From Branchiostoma floridae (taxonomy: Eukaryota > Chordata > Leptocardii > Amphioxiformes > Branchiostomatidae), in assembly GCF_000003815.2 (NCBI RefSeq), contig NC_049979.1:21346518-21410517 (forward strand): a stretch of 64,000 bases of DNA, in the 5' to 3' direction. The notes under the pieces were generated by a model. It saw only the letters and a program-made list of their open reading frames with translations. It was not told the origin of the DNA and made no database searches. Made by a program: the position numbers and the translations under genes. Of the stretch, positions 29,628 to 41,592 are shown piece by piece. Positions within the stretch are counted from its first letter, which is position 1; each line of letters opens with the position of its first letter.

Positions 29628-29810
29628 GCTTGTGACACTGTGCATTTCAAATCAATTTCCGGATCGAAAAGTATCAAATAAAAGACAACAAAACGGACCG
29701 AAAATAATTTAACAGCATGCCTTGTACATATCTATTGGCATGAAGTAATTTTTTTCCTTTCCGCAAATAGCCCGGCCGGGGCCCCGGTAGGAAATGTGAC
29801 GTAGGCCTTG
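29628..29810. mobile_element. MITE of the GGCCCGGCCGGG family, diverged
   Basis: tgtgacactgtgcatttc at the left and gcccggccggggccccgg, ggaaatgtgacg at the right. It lies just upstream of the sialyltransferase membrane-anchor exon. Confidence 0.5.
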
Positions 29811-29887
29811 CGTCATGGTGTTAACGCAAATCCGCATTCCCGGCTAATGAATGACCAATCACAACTCGTCTCTCATGTTCTTCGCAG

Positions 29888-30231
29888 ACCAGAAGCCAGT
29901 TCCTGATTGGACTGTTGTTAGGATGCACACTTTACATGTTGGTGGCGTTTCCCGTCTACTTGTATCTGGGAGAACACCAAACCCAGCCTCTGTGCCAAGC
30001 TGAACTGATTAAAAGACTTCAAGCAGAACAAACCGAAGTCCCGACCCCCATCTCGAACCCGACCGCCGGCCCTACCAGACCCCCCGGTCCGGTCCACCCG
30101 GCACCGTTCAATGTTACCAACCCCCTGAGTGGGTACGTCAACGTGCTGAAGGATAGAGAGGTGAGAGTGTGTCCTTTTTTGCTGCCTATTTGTTTTCTTG
30201 TGATTAATCCTGTGACAGAAACGTTCAGGTT

Positions 30232-30278
<47 letters not shown>

Positions 30279-30426
30279 GACAACTACTACTGCTGCTACT
30301 ACTACTACTACTACTACTACTGACAACTACTACTGCTGCTACTACTACTACTGCTACTACTACTATTACTACTACTACCACTACTACTACTACTACACGC
30401 GCACACACACACACACACACACAGAG

Positions 30427-30502
<76 letters not shown>

Positions 30503-32551
30503 CAGACATTTTGTCTATTCTTTTTCTCCTCCTTCAAATATCTAAATGTTTTTGTTTTCTTACCTAGTTTTGATGAAGTTCTCAACGGCTGGAATATAAT
30601 TGAACGACAGTTTTTTTTCTCTTTGTAAAATTTATGATAGTTCCTTGGCAGCATTAACGTCATCCATTCAGATTGTGTAAACATGTTTATGTTCACTAAG
30701 CCTAACTGTCTTCATTCCTGTTCCAGCCCTTGAAGTTGCACTGCAGTGTCTGTGCCCTGGTGTCCAATTCTGCGCAGTTACTTCACCACGAAGCCGGGAC
30801 AGAAATCGACAAGGCCGACTGTGTCATACGCATGAACGACGCTCCTGTCTTCGGATTTGAGAAGCACGTTGGAACAAGGACTACAGTCCGCGTGGTATCA
30901 CACAGCAGTGTCCCCAGCATCAAGAAAGTTCGTTATATTTCGAAATATAGCGGTCTGAAAGTTGTAGCCTGGGGTCCGAACCATACCATGAGGACAGATG
31001 GAAAAGGGGGGACGTACAATCTTTTGTCAGAGTTAGCTGAAGAGAATTCAAAGGTTATAGAGGTGTACATGCTGACTCAACAGAGAATGGGGTATGCTGA
31101 CAAAGTGTTTGAGAATGAAACGGGGAAGCCAAGGTGAGTAACGCTAAGCGTTTTATTCTACATTTCTTTATCTTATTTCTTACTCTAGTTTTTTTCTCCC
31201 CGGCCCCCCACTCAGTATTTAGTGAAAGATTATGACAAAGTTGGATTCCTGACGATATCTCCAACGCAACGTTCTTTATTGGATAATACATTCGACGTTG
31301 GTTTCGGTGTCCATCTGTCACCTAAGGGTAGTTATTCACGTTTGGGACAGCATTGCTAGTAGCGACACCTAGGCTGCAGTACCAGTGCGAAACAGCACCA
31401 GTCAGTATACATATACGTATTGCCCTGAGGAAGTTGACAGGCTGTCAACGAAACATCGATTGTCATTTGCATAAACTAGTAGATCCAGCTTGTGAATATA
31501 ATACGGTGCTCTCAGGGAATATAGCCTTGATCCGAAGCAACAATTTTGTCCCGATGAATATTTGAATACGGGGGGCAAAACATCGGTGTTTTAACGGGCA
31601 GGTCACAGTGTGTATATATCGCTGGGTTCTAACTGCGATTTAAAAAAGTCCAGGGGCCCAGCCATGCCCCCGAAATAGGCCAGTAGCCGCAGGGTTCCCA
31701 CAGGGCCACATAGGGGGCACGCCCGAAAGTGCAAAAAAACATATTCCGTTAACTACTTTTAGTACACTGAGGGACCCTATTTTCAAATAGGGCCGTAATA
31801 TGACCGTATAGTATCAAGTGATTTTCCAAGCTGATGGAATTATTCACAAAGCTCAATTCTTCATTTTTCACATATCATAATCATATTTTGCTGTCCATAG
31901 AAAAACTTCCGGCACGTGGCTGAGTACAGACTGGTTCAGTATGATCCTGGCCACAGAGATGTGTGATCACATTAAGGTGTACGGGATGAGCAATGGAAAT
32001 AACTGCAAGTAAGGCGGGCTTCTTTGTTTCTTTGTCATTTAAGTATTATTGTCTTTATTATTTGAGTATTAATCATGAAAATTACTAGTATATGAGTTGA
32101 AAATGTGAAATATATTTGCAAAAAAACGCGCAGTATCAATGAGTAATTTCAAAAAACATTTTACACAAAATTGAAATAAAGACACAATTATATCTTAAGG
32201 AAATCTAAAATTAATTGAAATTGAACTTCTTGGTCAAAGATTATTTTAGACATTCAAAGTTTCGACCTTGTTTACACAACCCTTGTATGTACATCATAGA
32301 AAAAAAGTGGGATATTTCGTCTTCCAATTATTAGATCTAAGTGTGACCTTACCTCCAATTAGCATTCGGTCAAGAACTTACTGATAAGCTATCTGCCACC
32401 AAAGAATCATGACCATAGCACGCCCAGGTCAAAAGATACAAAAAAAGTTCTCCTGCAGTACCAAGGTCACATACCAGGGGGCACAAAACTGACCTTGACC
32501 TTTGTGAACCAACACCTACTTACATATCAAATATCATCCAACCAGAGGTTA

Positions 32552-32594
<43 letters not shown>

Positions 32595-33667
32595 ACACAC
32601 ACATACACACATTCATACACACACACGCACACACACACACATACACACAAACAAACAAACACACACACACACACTGACCACACAAAAAAACTAGAGTTCG
32701 GCGACCTCATACCTCCATGAAAATTTAGAGCAATTGACTAACACATTAACATAATTAATGCATGGTGTTGTTCCTCATTGACTAACGTACACATGTCACA
32801 GTTATAAAATTCCCATTATTAATCATAAAGCGGTTTTGCAACTTTTACATAAATTATGCAAATAAGTTCCTCATTACCATATTTGGTATCTGCTTATATT
32901 CCACCTATCATAATTAACATGTGTTACATGTATTGAGGTCCAGTTATTGAAAACAATGGAACTATACAATTTCCTAATTAAGTATGCAAATTAAGTCCTC
33001 ATTTGCATAACATGTATATCATTATGAACATCTTTGCCCAAGCTACCCGCATGCCTAAAATGCAGGCAATCCGTCGTTCCTTTCTGCAGTTATCCTCTTT
33101 GGAGTGTCTTCACAAAAACACCCATGCAGTTCCACAATTAAATGTTAGGGGGCTAAAACTTGCCCCACTTTGTCATGACACCAAAAGCTATCTATCACCA
33201 AAACGTCAAGACCATGGCATGTCTGGAACAAGAGATACATTGAAAAAACTGCTATGATAGAATATTTTCATTAATTATGCAAATGTACTCCTGTTTTGCA
33301 TAATTAGTATCTTATCTTGTAAAACATTGCCTAAGGTACCTACATACCAAAAATGATGAAAATCCGTTGTTCCCTTCTTGAGTTATCGTCTTCAGAAGTT
33401 TTTGACAAAAATGCCCCTGCTTTCCCAAAACTAGACGCTAGGGGGCCCAGACTTATGTCACTTATTTCCGAGCACAAGAGCTATCTAATACTTCAAAATC
33501 GTGACCATAGCTTGCTCAGAACACGAGATAGCAAACCCGGAAGTTGCGCTGCAGTACCAAGGGAAGCCGCTGGGGGGCCCAAAATCTAATCATTTTCAGC
33601 TTTCATCACACCCTACCAACACACCAAGTATGAAACCAATCCACCAAGCCGTTCTTGAGTTATCTTG

Positions 33668-33705
<38 letters not shown>

Positions 33706-34002
33706 GACAGACAGACAAACACAGGGTAAAATATAACCTCCATGACATTTCATGGAGGTAAAAACGATACCTCCATTTCTTATGGAGATGAAAATATCAA
33801 TAAGCTCTTGATACTTCCAGAAATCCCGAAGACAAGTCAGTGAGGCTCCATTACTACGGCGGCAATCCTCACGAAAGAGTGCGACGAACTCAAGAATATG
33901 AAGAAAAGAAAGAAGGTCACATACACAGGGGGCACAAAACTGACCTTGACCTTTGTGAACCAACACCTACTTACATATCAAATATCATCCAACCAGAGGT
34001 TA

Positions 34003-34035
<33 letters not shown>

Positions 34036-34142
34036 TCATACACGCACACGCACACACACACACACACACACATACACACATTCATACACGCACACGCACG
34101 CACACACACACACACACACACACACATTCATACACGCACACG

Positions 34143-34182
<40 letters not shown>

Positions 34183-34507
34183 CAAACACACACACACACA
34201 TTCATACACGCACACACACACACACACACACGCACAAACACACACACACACTGACCACACACAAAAAAAACAATACCTCCATTTCTTATGGAGATGAAAA
34301 TATCAATAAGCTCTTGATACTTCCAGAAACCCCGAAGACAAGTCAGTGAGACTCCATTACTACGGCGGCAATGCTCAGAAAGAGTGCGACGAACTCAAGA
34401 ATATGGAGAAAAGAAAGAAGGGTTCACTTCGCCTACTCACGGAGAGAAAGGCATTTCAACTGTGGGCACAATACCATAATATCAGCTTTAACTTTCCAAT
34501 ATGGTGA
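29888..34507 (+). CDS. ST6GALNAC-type alpha-2,6-sialyltransferase (start exon not found)
   Basis: A Golgi type II glycosyltransferase of family GT29, which moves sialic acid from CMP-Neu5Ac to GalNAc or sialylated glycans. Exons: 29888-30160, 30727-31133, 31901-32008, 34327-34507, all in phase and ending in TGA. The first exon encodes the membrane anchor ([20 protein letters not shown]) and a Pro-rich stem. Exon 2 carries sialylmotif L ([14 protein letters not shown] to RVVSHSSVP). Exon 3 carries motif S ([20 protein letters not shown], then KVYG). The last exon has motif III (HYY) and the C-terminal [14 protein letters not shown]. Wording matches ST6GALNAC3/5/6. The motif VS His is replaced by Leu (SLRLLTE; codon 34437-34439). 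The start Met is probably in an upstream exon I could not identify; ATG-initiated frames at 28.4-28.8 kb are not convincing. Confidence 0.88.
30228..30501. repeat. (TAC)n, (CA)n and (GA)n microsatellites
   Basis: About 170 bp of TAC/TGC trinucleotide repeat, then a short CA run, then about 75 bp of GA, all inside sialyltransferase intron 1. Confidence 0.97.
32491..34268 (+). repeat. Duplicated module with (CA)n tracts in last sialyltransferase intron
   Basis: 'ctgaccttgacctttgtgaa' through 'ccaaccagaggttagacac' followed by a (CA)n tract and 'cactgaccacac' occurs at 32491 and again at 33942. Between them are degenerate units with 'cgttcttgagttatc', 'ttgcataa' and the end motif 'aacctccatgacatttcatggaggt'. 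Together they form a composite repeat region that also carries the pseudo-exon at 33821. Confidence 0.75.
33821..33917 (+). pseudogene. Duplicate 5' half of the last sialyltransferase exon
   Basis: The acceptor tract (gatacttccag) and the first ~95 bases of the last exon occur about 506 bp before the real one. The copy reads [15 protein letters not shown], then one extra base (cctcacgaaa against gctcagaaa) shifts the frame into a run ending in the (CA)n tract. If used, it would replace the catalytic C-terminus with His/Thr repeats. Confidence 0.85.
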
Positions 34508-35339
34508 CTGACTAAAGAAGTATAAAAACCCCTACTGTGAATTTTGTGTAGTAAGTCACTCAATATGGATTCCTCTACGTAATGCGAGTATTTGTATCAT
34601 GGACTTCTCTTTGTTATGTTTATAGTATACATGTGTAATCAATCTATTATAGAATACATGGGGCACTTCATTTTCAACTGTCTTCAAACAAGAAGTCAAA
34701 CCCCGTAATAGTTACGTAGACTTAGTACCCTATCCTGTACCATATGTACATTCATCCACTTATATTTGTATATTAGAATTTAGTTCATCTACTTGTACTC
34801 GAACTACATTCATTCATTTCATGTATTTAGTCTTTCTTCTCTTGCAATTAGCCCCATGGGCATGAATTTGCAATAAACATTTCTTTTTGGTACTGTGTGT
34901 AAACTGTATACGTGTATCCAGGACTTCCATTTTAGCCACTGAGTGACTGAGTTACCCTGGTTAGGCTTAGGTCACAATTCGAAAAAGGGGCCCTGCCGGG
35001 CAATTCACGGGCTGTTTTTTGGCACTTTCGGGCGTGACCCCTGCGTTGCCCTGTGGGACACCTCGCGGCTGCCGGGGTATTTTGAGGCCCGGCCGGGACC
35101 CTGGTTCAATTTAAGTCTGAGTTAAAATGAACCAGGGATCCGCTCGTACAACCACCCCGCGACCTAATCGTGACAACACCGAGAGGGACCCCTCCGGTTG
35201 CCGGCAGTCTGTCGGAATAAATTCGTTACGTCAAAAACCAGGTTTACGGAATAAAAGTGTGTAATTCGTAACACCGGGTCAAATATGTGACGTCACAGAT
35301 CACGTGAAAGGACAAAAGCCGTGAACTTACACGTATCAC

Positions 35340-35357
35340 CAAGGAGCTTTTATCATG
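35340..35357. mobile_element. 18-bp micro-insert between 7-bp direct repeats
   Basis: CAAGGAGCTTTTATCATG is flanked by GTATCAC on both sides (35333-35339 and 35358-35364). Its first 16 bases equal one arm of the palindrome at 26561, which also has a 7-bp duplication. Confidence 0.55.
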
Positions 35358-35594
35358 GTATCACACAGTTCTCGTATTACAGTGGAGTTAAGTACATAGC
35401 GCTATACCAAGGGAAAGGAGAAGACCAGGGGAAACAGCCCTTAGCCCACTAGGCAGGCGGAAGAATTCAGCAACAGAAACTTCTGCAGACAAGGGCTGAA
35501 CAGAGGGGGATAGGACAACACACCACGCAACAGACCACATAATAGGCTGCATCACTGAGAAGCAGGACGAACAGATAGCCTCCGTCATAGAAAG

Positions 35595-35838
35595 NNNNNN
35601 NNNNNNNNNNNNNNNNNNNNNNNNNNNNNNNNNNNNNNNNNNNNNNNNNNNNNNNNNNNNNNNNNNNNNNNNNNNNNNNNNNNNNNNNNNNNNNNNNNNN
35701 NNNNNNNNNNNNNNNNNNNNNNNNNNNNNNNNNNNNNNNNNNNNNNNNNNNNNNNNNNNNNNNNNNNNNNNNNNNNNNNNNNNNNNNNNNNNNNNNNNNN
35801 NNNNNNNNNNNNNNNNNNNNNNNNNNNNNNNNNNNNNN
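35595..35838. other. Assembly gap (244 N)
   Basis: Run of N within the Harbinger-like element. Confidence 1.
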
Positions 35839-36659
35839 TAACAGTGCCGCACGTCAGTGTGAGTGCGAGAAAAAGTTGGCGAAAAAAACCGTGCCGCAGT
35901 GAACGGACCCCGACGTACCGCACCAGTACTCAAGTTCAATGATGTACTACCTTAAGTGAATGCAGGCAATGCCTGTTTTTATACACCTTAAAGAGTGCCC
36001 ACCAGGAGCCTGCCTGGTTCCCTGCCGTTGTTCGCAGGGCATGCGGCAGGGACCCTACAACTGCCCCACCGGGCTGTGAGAGACAAACGTTACCCTGTCG
36101 GACCCCGCAGGGGTGACTACAGGACACCGTCAGAACATCTGACGGGTGTCTGCCGGAGACGAACCTAGGAAGGTGGAAATTTTTTTAAAGAAAAATGACG
36201 GGGTGCCCGCCGGAACACTCCGGGACCCCCACGGGGCAGCGTAAAGGCAACGTTAGATTGTGACCACGACAGCCGGTAAACATCCGGTGTCCGCCCGACT
36301 TCAGAGCCCGGCCGGGGCTACATCCCTGACGGGCACCGGGCCAATTGTGACCCTAGCCTTAAATGATACAGAAATAGGGCCATATCTGTTAAGTTTCTTG
36401 TTTACCTGTTACCTTGTCTATCTTATTACCTGGACATCTCACCTTAATCGACGTAAGTTGACATAGTTGACTTTGCCACGTAAAAGTATAAAGTGTATAA
36501 GGTGTTCATAAAACATTCGGAATATTCTATTCTAACATGTATGCATGCATTTATAGTATACTTTACACTGAGTGTACATGCGTTAGTTATAGTATGATAA
36601 AGATTGATACACCTCGTATAGAAAGAGTATAACACTATACTGTACATTTATTCTCTTGC

Positions 36660-36716
36660 CACCCTCACACTCAGGGTTGACAATCACGGCAAAGCCTATG
36701 ATATCACCCCTGACAA
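36660..36716. mobile_element. Left end of the Mutator-like MITE family, cut by gap
   Basis: CACCCTCACACTCAGGGTTG and the next 37 bases match the terminal inverted repeat of the complete element at 45972 with a few differences. The rest is lost in the N gap. Confidence 0.8.
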
Positions 36717-37365
36717 NNNNNNNNNNNNNNNNNNNNNNNNNNNNNNNNNNNNNNNNNNNNNNNNNNNNNNNNNNNNNNNNNNNNNNNNNNNNNNNNNNNN
36801 NNNNNNNNNNNNNNNNNNNNNNNNNNNNNNNNNNNNNNNNNNNNNNNNNNNNNNNNNNNNNNNNNNNNNNNNNNNNNNNNNNNNNNNNNNNNNNNNNNNN
36901 NNNNNNNNNNNNNNNNNNNNNNNNNNNNNNNNNNNNNNNNNNNNNNNNNNNNNNNNNNNNNNNNNNNNNNNNNNNNNNNNNNNNNNNNNNNNNNNNNNNN
37001 NNNNNNNNNNNNNNNNNNNNNNNNNNNNNNNNNNNNNNNNNNNNNNNNNNNNNNNNNNNNNNNNNNNNNNNNNNNNNNNNNNNNNNNNNNNNNNNNNNNN
37101 NNNNNNNNNNNNNNNNNNNNNNNNNNNNNNNNNNNNNNNNNNNNNNNNNNNNNNNNNNNNNNNNNNNNNNNNNNNNNNNNNNNNNNNNNNNNNNNNNNNN
37201 NNNNNNNNNNNNNNNNNNNNNNNNNNNNNNNNNNNNNNNNNNNNNNNNNNNNNNNNNNNNNNNNNNNNNNNNNNNNNNNNNNNNNNNNNNNNNNNNNNNN
37301 NNNNNNNNNNNNNNNNNNNNNNNNNNNNNNNNNNNNNNNNNNNNNNNNNNNNNNNNNNNNNNNNN
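36717..37365. other. Assembly gap (649 N)
   Basis: Run of N. Together with the next gap it covers the expected place of the last two exons of the first SDR gene. Confidence 1.
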
Positions 37366-37466
37366 CACTCCGGTCCCTGTCAAGCCATAAGTCAAAAAGG
37401 AAAACCAAATCGTACACAGATATAAGTGTCATCATTCAATAGAGAATAACAGGAATAATCATTTAT

Positions 37467-37660
37467 AATGGGGGGGGGGGGGGGGGGGGGGGGGGTTTTT
37501 GGGCCCCCCCCTTTTAAAGCCCATAAACTTTTGAAAAAAGGGCCCAAAGGGCCCCCAAAATTTCCCGGAATTAAATTTCCCCATTATATTTGGAAAAATT
37601 TTTTAACTTTTTAACCGACCCTTTACCAAAAAAAAACGCAATTTTGGCCCCCCCCATTTT
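37467..37660. other. Low-quality sequence with inflated homopolymers
   Basis: About 26 G in a row, then T, G, C, A and T runs with almost every base in multiples, directly before a gap of exactly 100 N. This looks like the bad end of a read rather than genomic sequence. Confidence 0.75.
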
Positions 37661-37760
37661 NNNNNNNNNNNNNNNNNNNNNNNNNNNNNNNNNNNNNNNN
37701 NNNNNNNNNNNNNNNNNNNNNNNNNNNNNNNNNNNNNNNNNNNNNNNNNNNNNNNNNNNN
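37661..37760. other. Assembly gap (100 N)
   Basis: Run of exactly 100 N, the usual size for a gap of unknown length. It cuts exon 4 of the first SDR gene. Confidence 1.
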
Positions 37761-40704
37761 GTTTTCGATCCAGTTCTTTGGTAAACAGCACGTTGGCCAG
37801 CTTGCTCTGACAGTAGGCCTTGATTGGTCCGTAACTCTTCTCCAAGTTGATGTCGTCAAAGTGGATATGACCCCCCGCGTGAGCAGAGGAGGACACGTTG
37901 ACGACCCGGCTGGGTGCGGACTTCTTGAGCTTGTCCAGCAGCAGGTTGGTGAGGAGGAAGTGACCCAGGTGGTTCGTGCCGAACTGCATCTCAAAACCGT
38001 CTTCTGTCTTCCACTGGGGGCAGGTCATGATCCCTGCAGTGTTTAGTACAGTCCCAAAACATAGTCAACGTTAACGTGACGAGCTTGATATTTACTTTAA
38101 TTTACTTTTGGCTCAAATTTCCTTTCGTGAAATATTTTGTACCGGCACATCAATAGAGACATTGAAAGTGAATACTATTGAATGGAATTTCGATCTCTTT
38201 GCATTATCATGAAACGACCACTAGCAATTAAAATTGTATTCGGAAGGCATATGTTATGAGAAAAACAGGCATCAAATTCAACTGCTTTGTATGATAAGAC
38301 TTCACCTATCATATTATTGTTCACTAACATACTAGTACACCGAACTTTACCAGTTGACTAGCTCCCCGCTGTATATAGGTCGTGCACAGCTGTGAGGCCC
38401 AAGGGCTATAGAAACGGAGATGGGCGCCACCCTATGCCCAATATTGTCGAAGGACTTCCACTAACTAATGTACCCAACTTTTCCTAACTATCAACTACTA
38501 ACCAGCATTGTTGATGAGGATGTCCAGTCGAGATTCTCCAGCGTTGATTTTGGCGGCGAACTCTCGGACAGAGTTCAGTGACGCCAGATTGAGCTTCTCT
38601 ACGACGACATTTCCGTTTCCGGTGTCCTGACGAATCTCTGCAGCTGCCGCCTCAGCTTTGGTCAGATCCCTACAGGCGAGGATGACTCGGGCGCCTTTGG
38701 TATTGTTGACAAGTACGAATGATTAATTGATGAATGATGCAATGAATCTGAATGTTTGTTTACTACACTTTCCCAATGTCTTCTGTTTCATCTCTGGAAA
38801 TCATTGTTGCTCTGTTGTTATTACCTCATTAAGTATGTCATGGAAGTTAAGATACACTTTGGATATAGTTAGAATACACTTTGAATGCCGTTCGGTATTT
38901 CTCCACCTGAAATGCACCTCGAAGGTTTTGAGCATGAAAAAAACATCCAGGACGGCCACAAGAATATGCACAAATATGTGAAATTCAGTGAGAATTGCTA
39001 GAATACACTACGAATCCCCATGGATATACAAAGAATCTTATGCAGACGTCATCCCAGCTCATTCCGATTCTCTTGAGAAGGGGCCTTAGGCAGGTCGCGT
39101 GTATTGTTCACCTGAAATTCTACGCTATCATATTACTCGCCTCATATATAATTGAAAGAACACCTGGTGTATATCCTGAAGTACTTAATTTACTAGTCAG
39201 TATAATCTATACATCCTCCTAACGCCCGGTCCCCAACGGCACTACCTTATGGGGCCCTGCTGTCCCAGGCCCTACCTACGGGTATTATGATTGTCGCCAC
39301 AAACAAGCTGTCAACCAATCAGAGAACAGGCCTTCCTTGGGCTTCATTTTGTCGGAAGCTGTCTCGCAAAGGCCGCTGGGAAGCTATCAGCCAATCATGT
39401 TACGTATTACCATGACTTTGTTTGCTCACCATGCCAACGCCCGATCCCCAACGGCTGACTGCCCATATAAGGGCAAGCTCATTAATATGTAATAAGTAGG
39501 GCGGGTAATACCGCCGGCAAAAGGGAAGGAAAGCAGAGTACAGTCAGGAATAAATGACTGACGGTACTCTGCTGTAGGAGAATGAATCTATACATCGTAC
39601 CCCTCTTGGCGATGTCCCTTGCCGTCTCCTTGCCGATGCCCGTGTTCGCCCCGGTGATAACAACAGTCTTCCCGTCCAGCCGTGCGGTACTGCGGCACAC
39701 ACCTCCGTCACAGAACTTCCTGAGGAGTACTACTCCGGCCACTACAGAGTAGATCGATACAGAATAGGTCAGCCTCCCTGTAGTATTCAGAGGTTGGGTC
39801 GCGGAAATAATAGTGGTCAGGATTTTTACTGGCTCGCCTCCACTACTATCCCCGCCACACAACCTCTGCTTGAGAAAAACCCTGTAGTACAAATTGTCCC
39901 TTGTATGGTATAGGTCTATTTCATCGGTCACTTATAATCACTGATGGTTCAAAAGGTCACAAAATCATCAACCAGAAAAGATTTCACGGTATCCTCTAAA
40001 TCCAATGTTTACCTCTAGATTCAGATAAAGTACGAAAACACACACACACAATTATGTTAGTGTTGATTTGTATATTTGATTCAGAAATCCGTGTGGATTT
40101 TTCAACTTAGTTCTGGGAGAATAAATGATGACGAATGAATGAAGTGTAAAGAGGAATAAATATATTGTCATCATTATCATATCAACCAGCTGGAATGACC
40201 TTTCACCCTCATTGCATACTAGAAAAACTGGTCCAGGACTTTAGGGCCCTTTTTTTTTTACTTTTGTTAACTATTCGAGGCCGGTGTTTATAACATGGGA
40301 TACCAGACAAAGCTCAGAAGAGACAATAAGTGATCATATATAGATCGTGACATATCACGATTTACATGGAAACATGTCCCGCAACTTATATCTTACACGC
40401 ATAGCTATAAAGGTGGTCGTATTTCCAGTCGATTGCAGGTGTATTGAATATCTGACACCAGCGAAAACCTTGCAATGGGCCCCAGATTGTGGAGCCTTTA
40501 CCGCCACCTGTGCTTGGGTAGTTGGGCAGGCTAACAGAAAAGGAGGAATGATTCGACAATAACAGATACATTTATACTGTAGCACAGTGCATGTATCAGC
40601 CATTTCATCTCGGTAAACCAAGTAAACCTACCTCCCAGAACGACACCGATAACTACAGCAGGGTTCGCCTGCAGAGTTTCCACCATACCACCTGCCGCCG
40701 CCAT
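37761..40704 (-). CDS. RDH11-14-like SDR, paralogue A (3' exons missing)
   Basis: NADP-dependent short-chain dehydrogenase/reductase of the retinol dehydrogenase RDH11-14 group, membrane-anchored and expected to interconvert retinol and retinal or related lipids. Minus-strand exons: 40704-40632 (start [15 protein letters not shown]), 39741-39601, 38694-38503 and 38033-37761, all with the same phases as the three other copies. Visible: cofactor motif [34 protein letters not shown], catalytic NVSS and YCQSK. Exon 4 runs into the gap at RK. Exons 5 and 6 (HPG block and C-terminal tail) are not found; only gaps, low-quality sequence and a transposon end lie where they belong. It could be a truncated pseudogene or an assembly casualty. 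The frames that are present are intact. Confidence 0.85.
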
Positions 40705-41592
40705 CTTGTATTGACTATTGTTCTGCTCGATTGAGTAACGGTAACGCTAAACGCTTCCACACAAAAGACAGTAGCTCTACGGGGTTAACGTCCATACGGT
40801 CAACATAGCTAACCGCACCGGTAAGTATTTGGGGTACCTGGTCCAACAAATACCAGTTTTAACTTTTGTTACCTGGGCTCCCTTGGAAGTCAGTGAATAT
40901 GTTTAACAGGCCACCCAAGTGTCTTCAAGATGAAATAGGTACATATTAACAAATATAAAGGATCATTTAGTACTCCGAGCACGCTATCCATGTAAGGCTA
41001 TTGCAAGACACGTATATTATGAATCCCTCACGTGCGTCTTGCATGGCTGCCATATAGCATCTGGCCTACGACAAGCATAAAGAAGTATTCTCAGATGTCA
41101 TTGTTATTCTCGATTTTTATTGTCGCTTTTTGTGCTGTTTCATGTACAAGTTGTATGCAATTGTGCCTTAAAAGTCATATATTGCAATCTGAGATATTGT
41201 AACAATTAGAGTGAATTACAGAAACCAAAAGAACGATTGGTTCTAGCTTACGTGATTAATCAAATAACATACTATTAGATTCGTGTACGCAATGATAATG
41301 TTAATGTATGTTGTCTAATTTCTATTTCTGATATCTTAACATATATTTATCATCATCATCATCATATATCTATATCATATCATATATCTATATCATATCA
41401 TATATTTATATCATATCATATATTTATCACCAATGTATACATTTTCTTGACTACGATTCGAAATTCCTCTTTGATAATGGGTCTCCTCAAAAGCAAACAG
41501 ATATTTTGGCTTCAGGAAGAAATAGAATTTCAATTTTGATGCATCTGTATCTCGTGGGCCATCATCGTAGATCACGATGAGCTCTTGCATGC

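Larger units (their letters stand above)
34964..36358. mobile_element. Harbinger-like non-autonomous element with TTA TSD
   Basis: Left end GGCTTAGGTCACAATT and right end AATTGTGACCCTAGCC are inverted copies with one difference, flanked by TTA on both sides (34961-34963 and 36359-36361). GC-rich GGCCCGGCCGGG blocks lie just inside both ends, linking it to the MITEs at 11258 and 28985. The interior includes a gap and no recognisable transposase. A 3-bp TTA/TAA duplication is typical of PIF/Harbinger. Confidence 0.65.

Noticed and set aside
33840-34349. 169-codon frame with HYYGG followed by His/Thr repeats as a separate gene
   Set aside because: It is the duplicated, frameshifted start of the last sialyltransferase exon running through (CA)n; listed as a pseudo-exon.
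35388-37435. Long frames across N runs at 35.4-35.9 and 36.6-37.4 kb
   Set aside because: They are open only because N is read as unknown residues.
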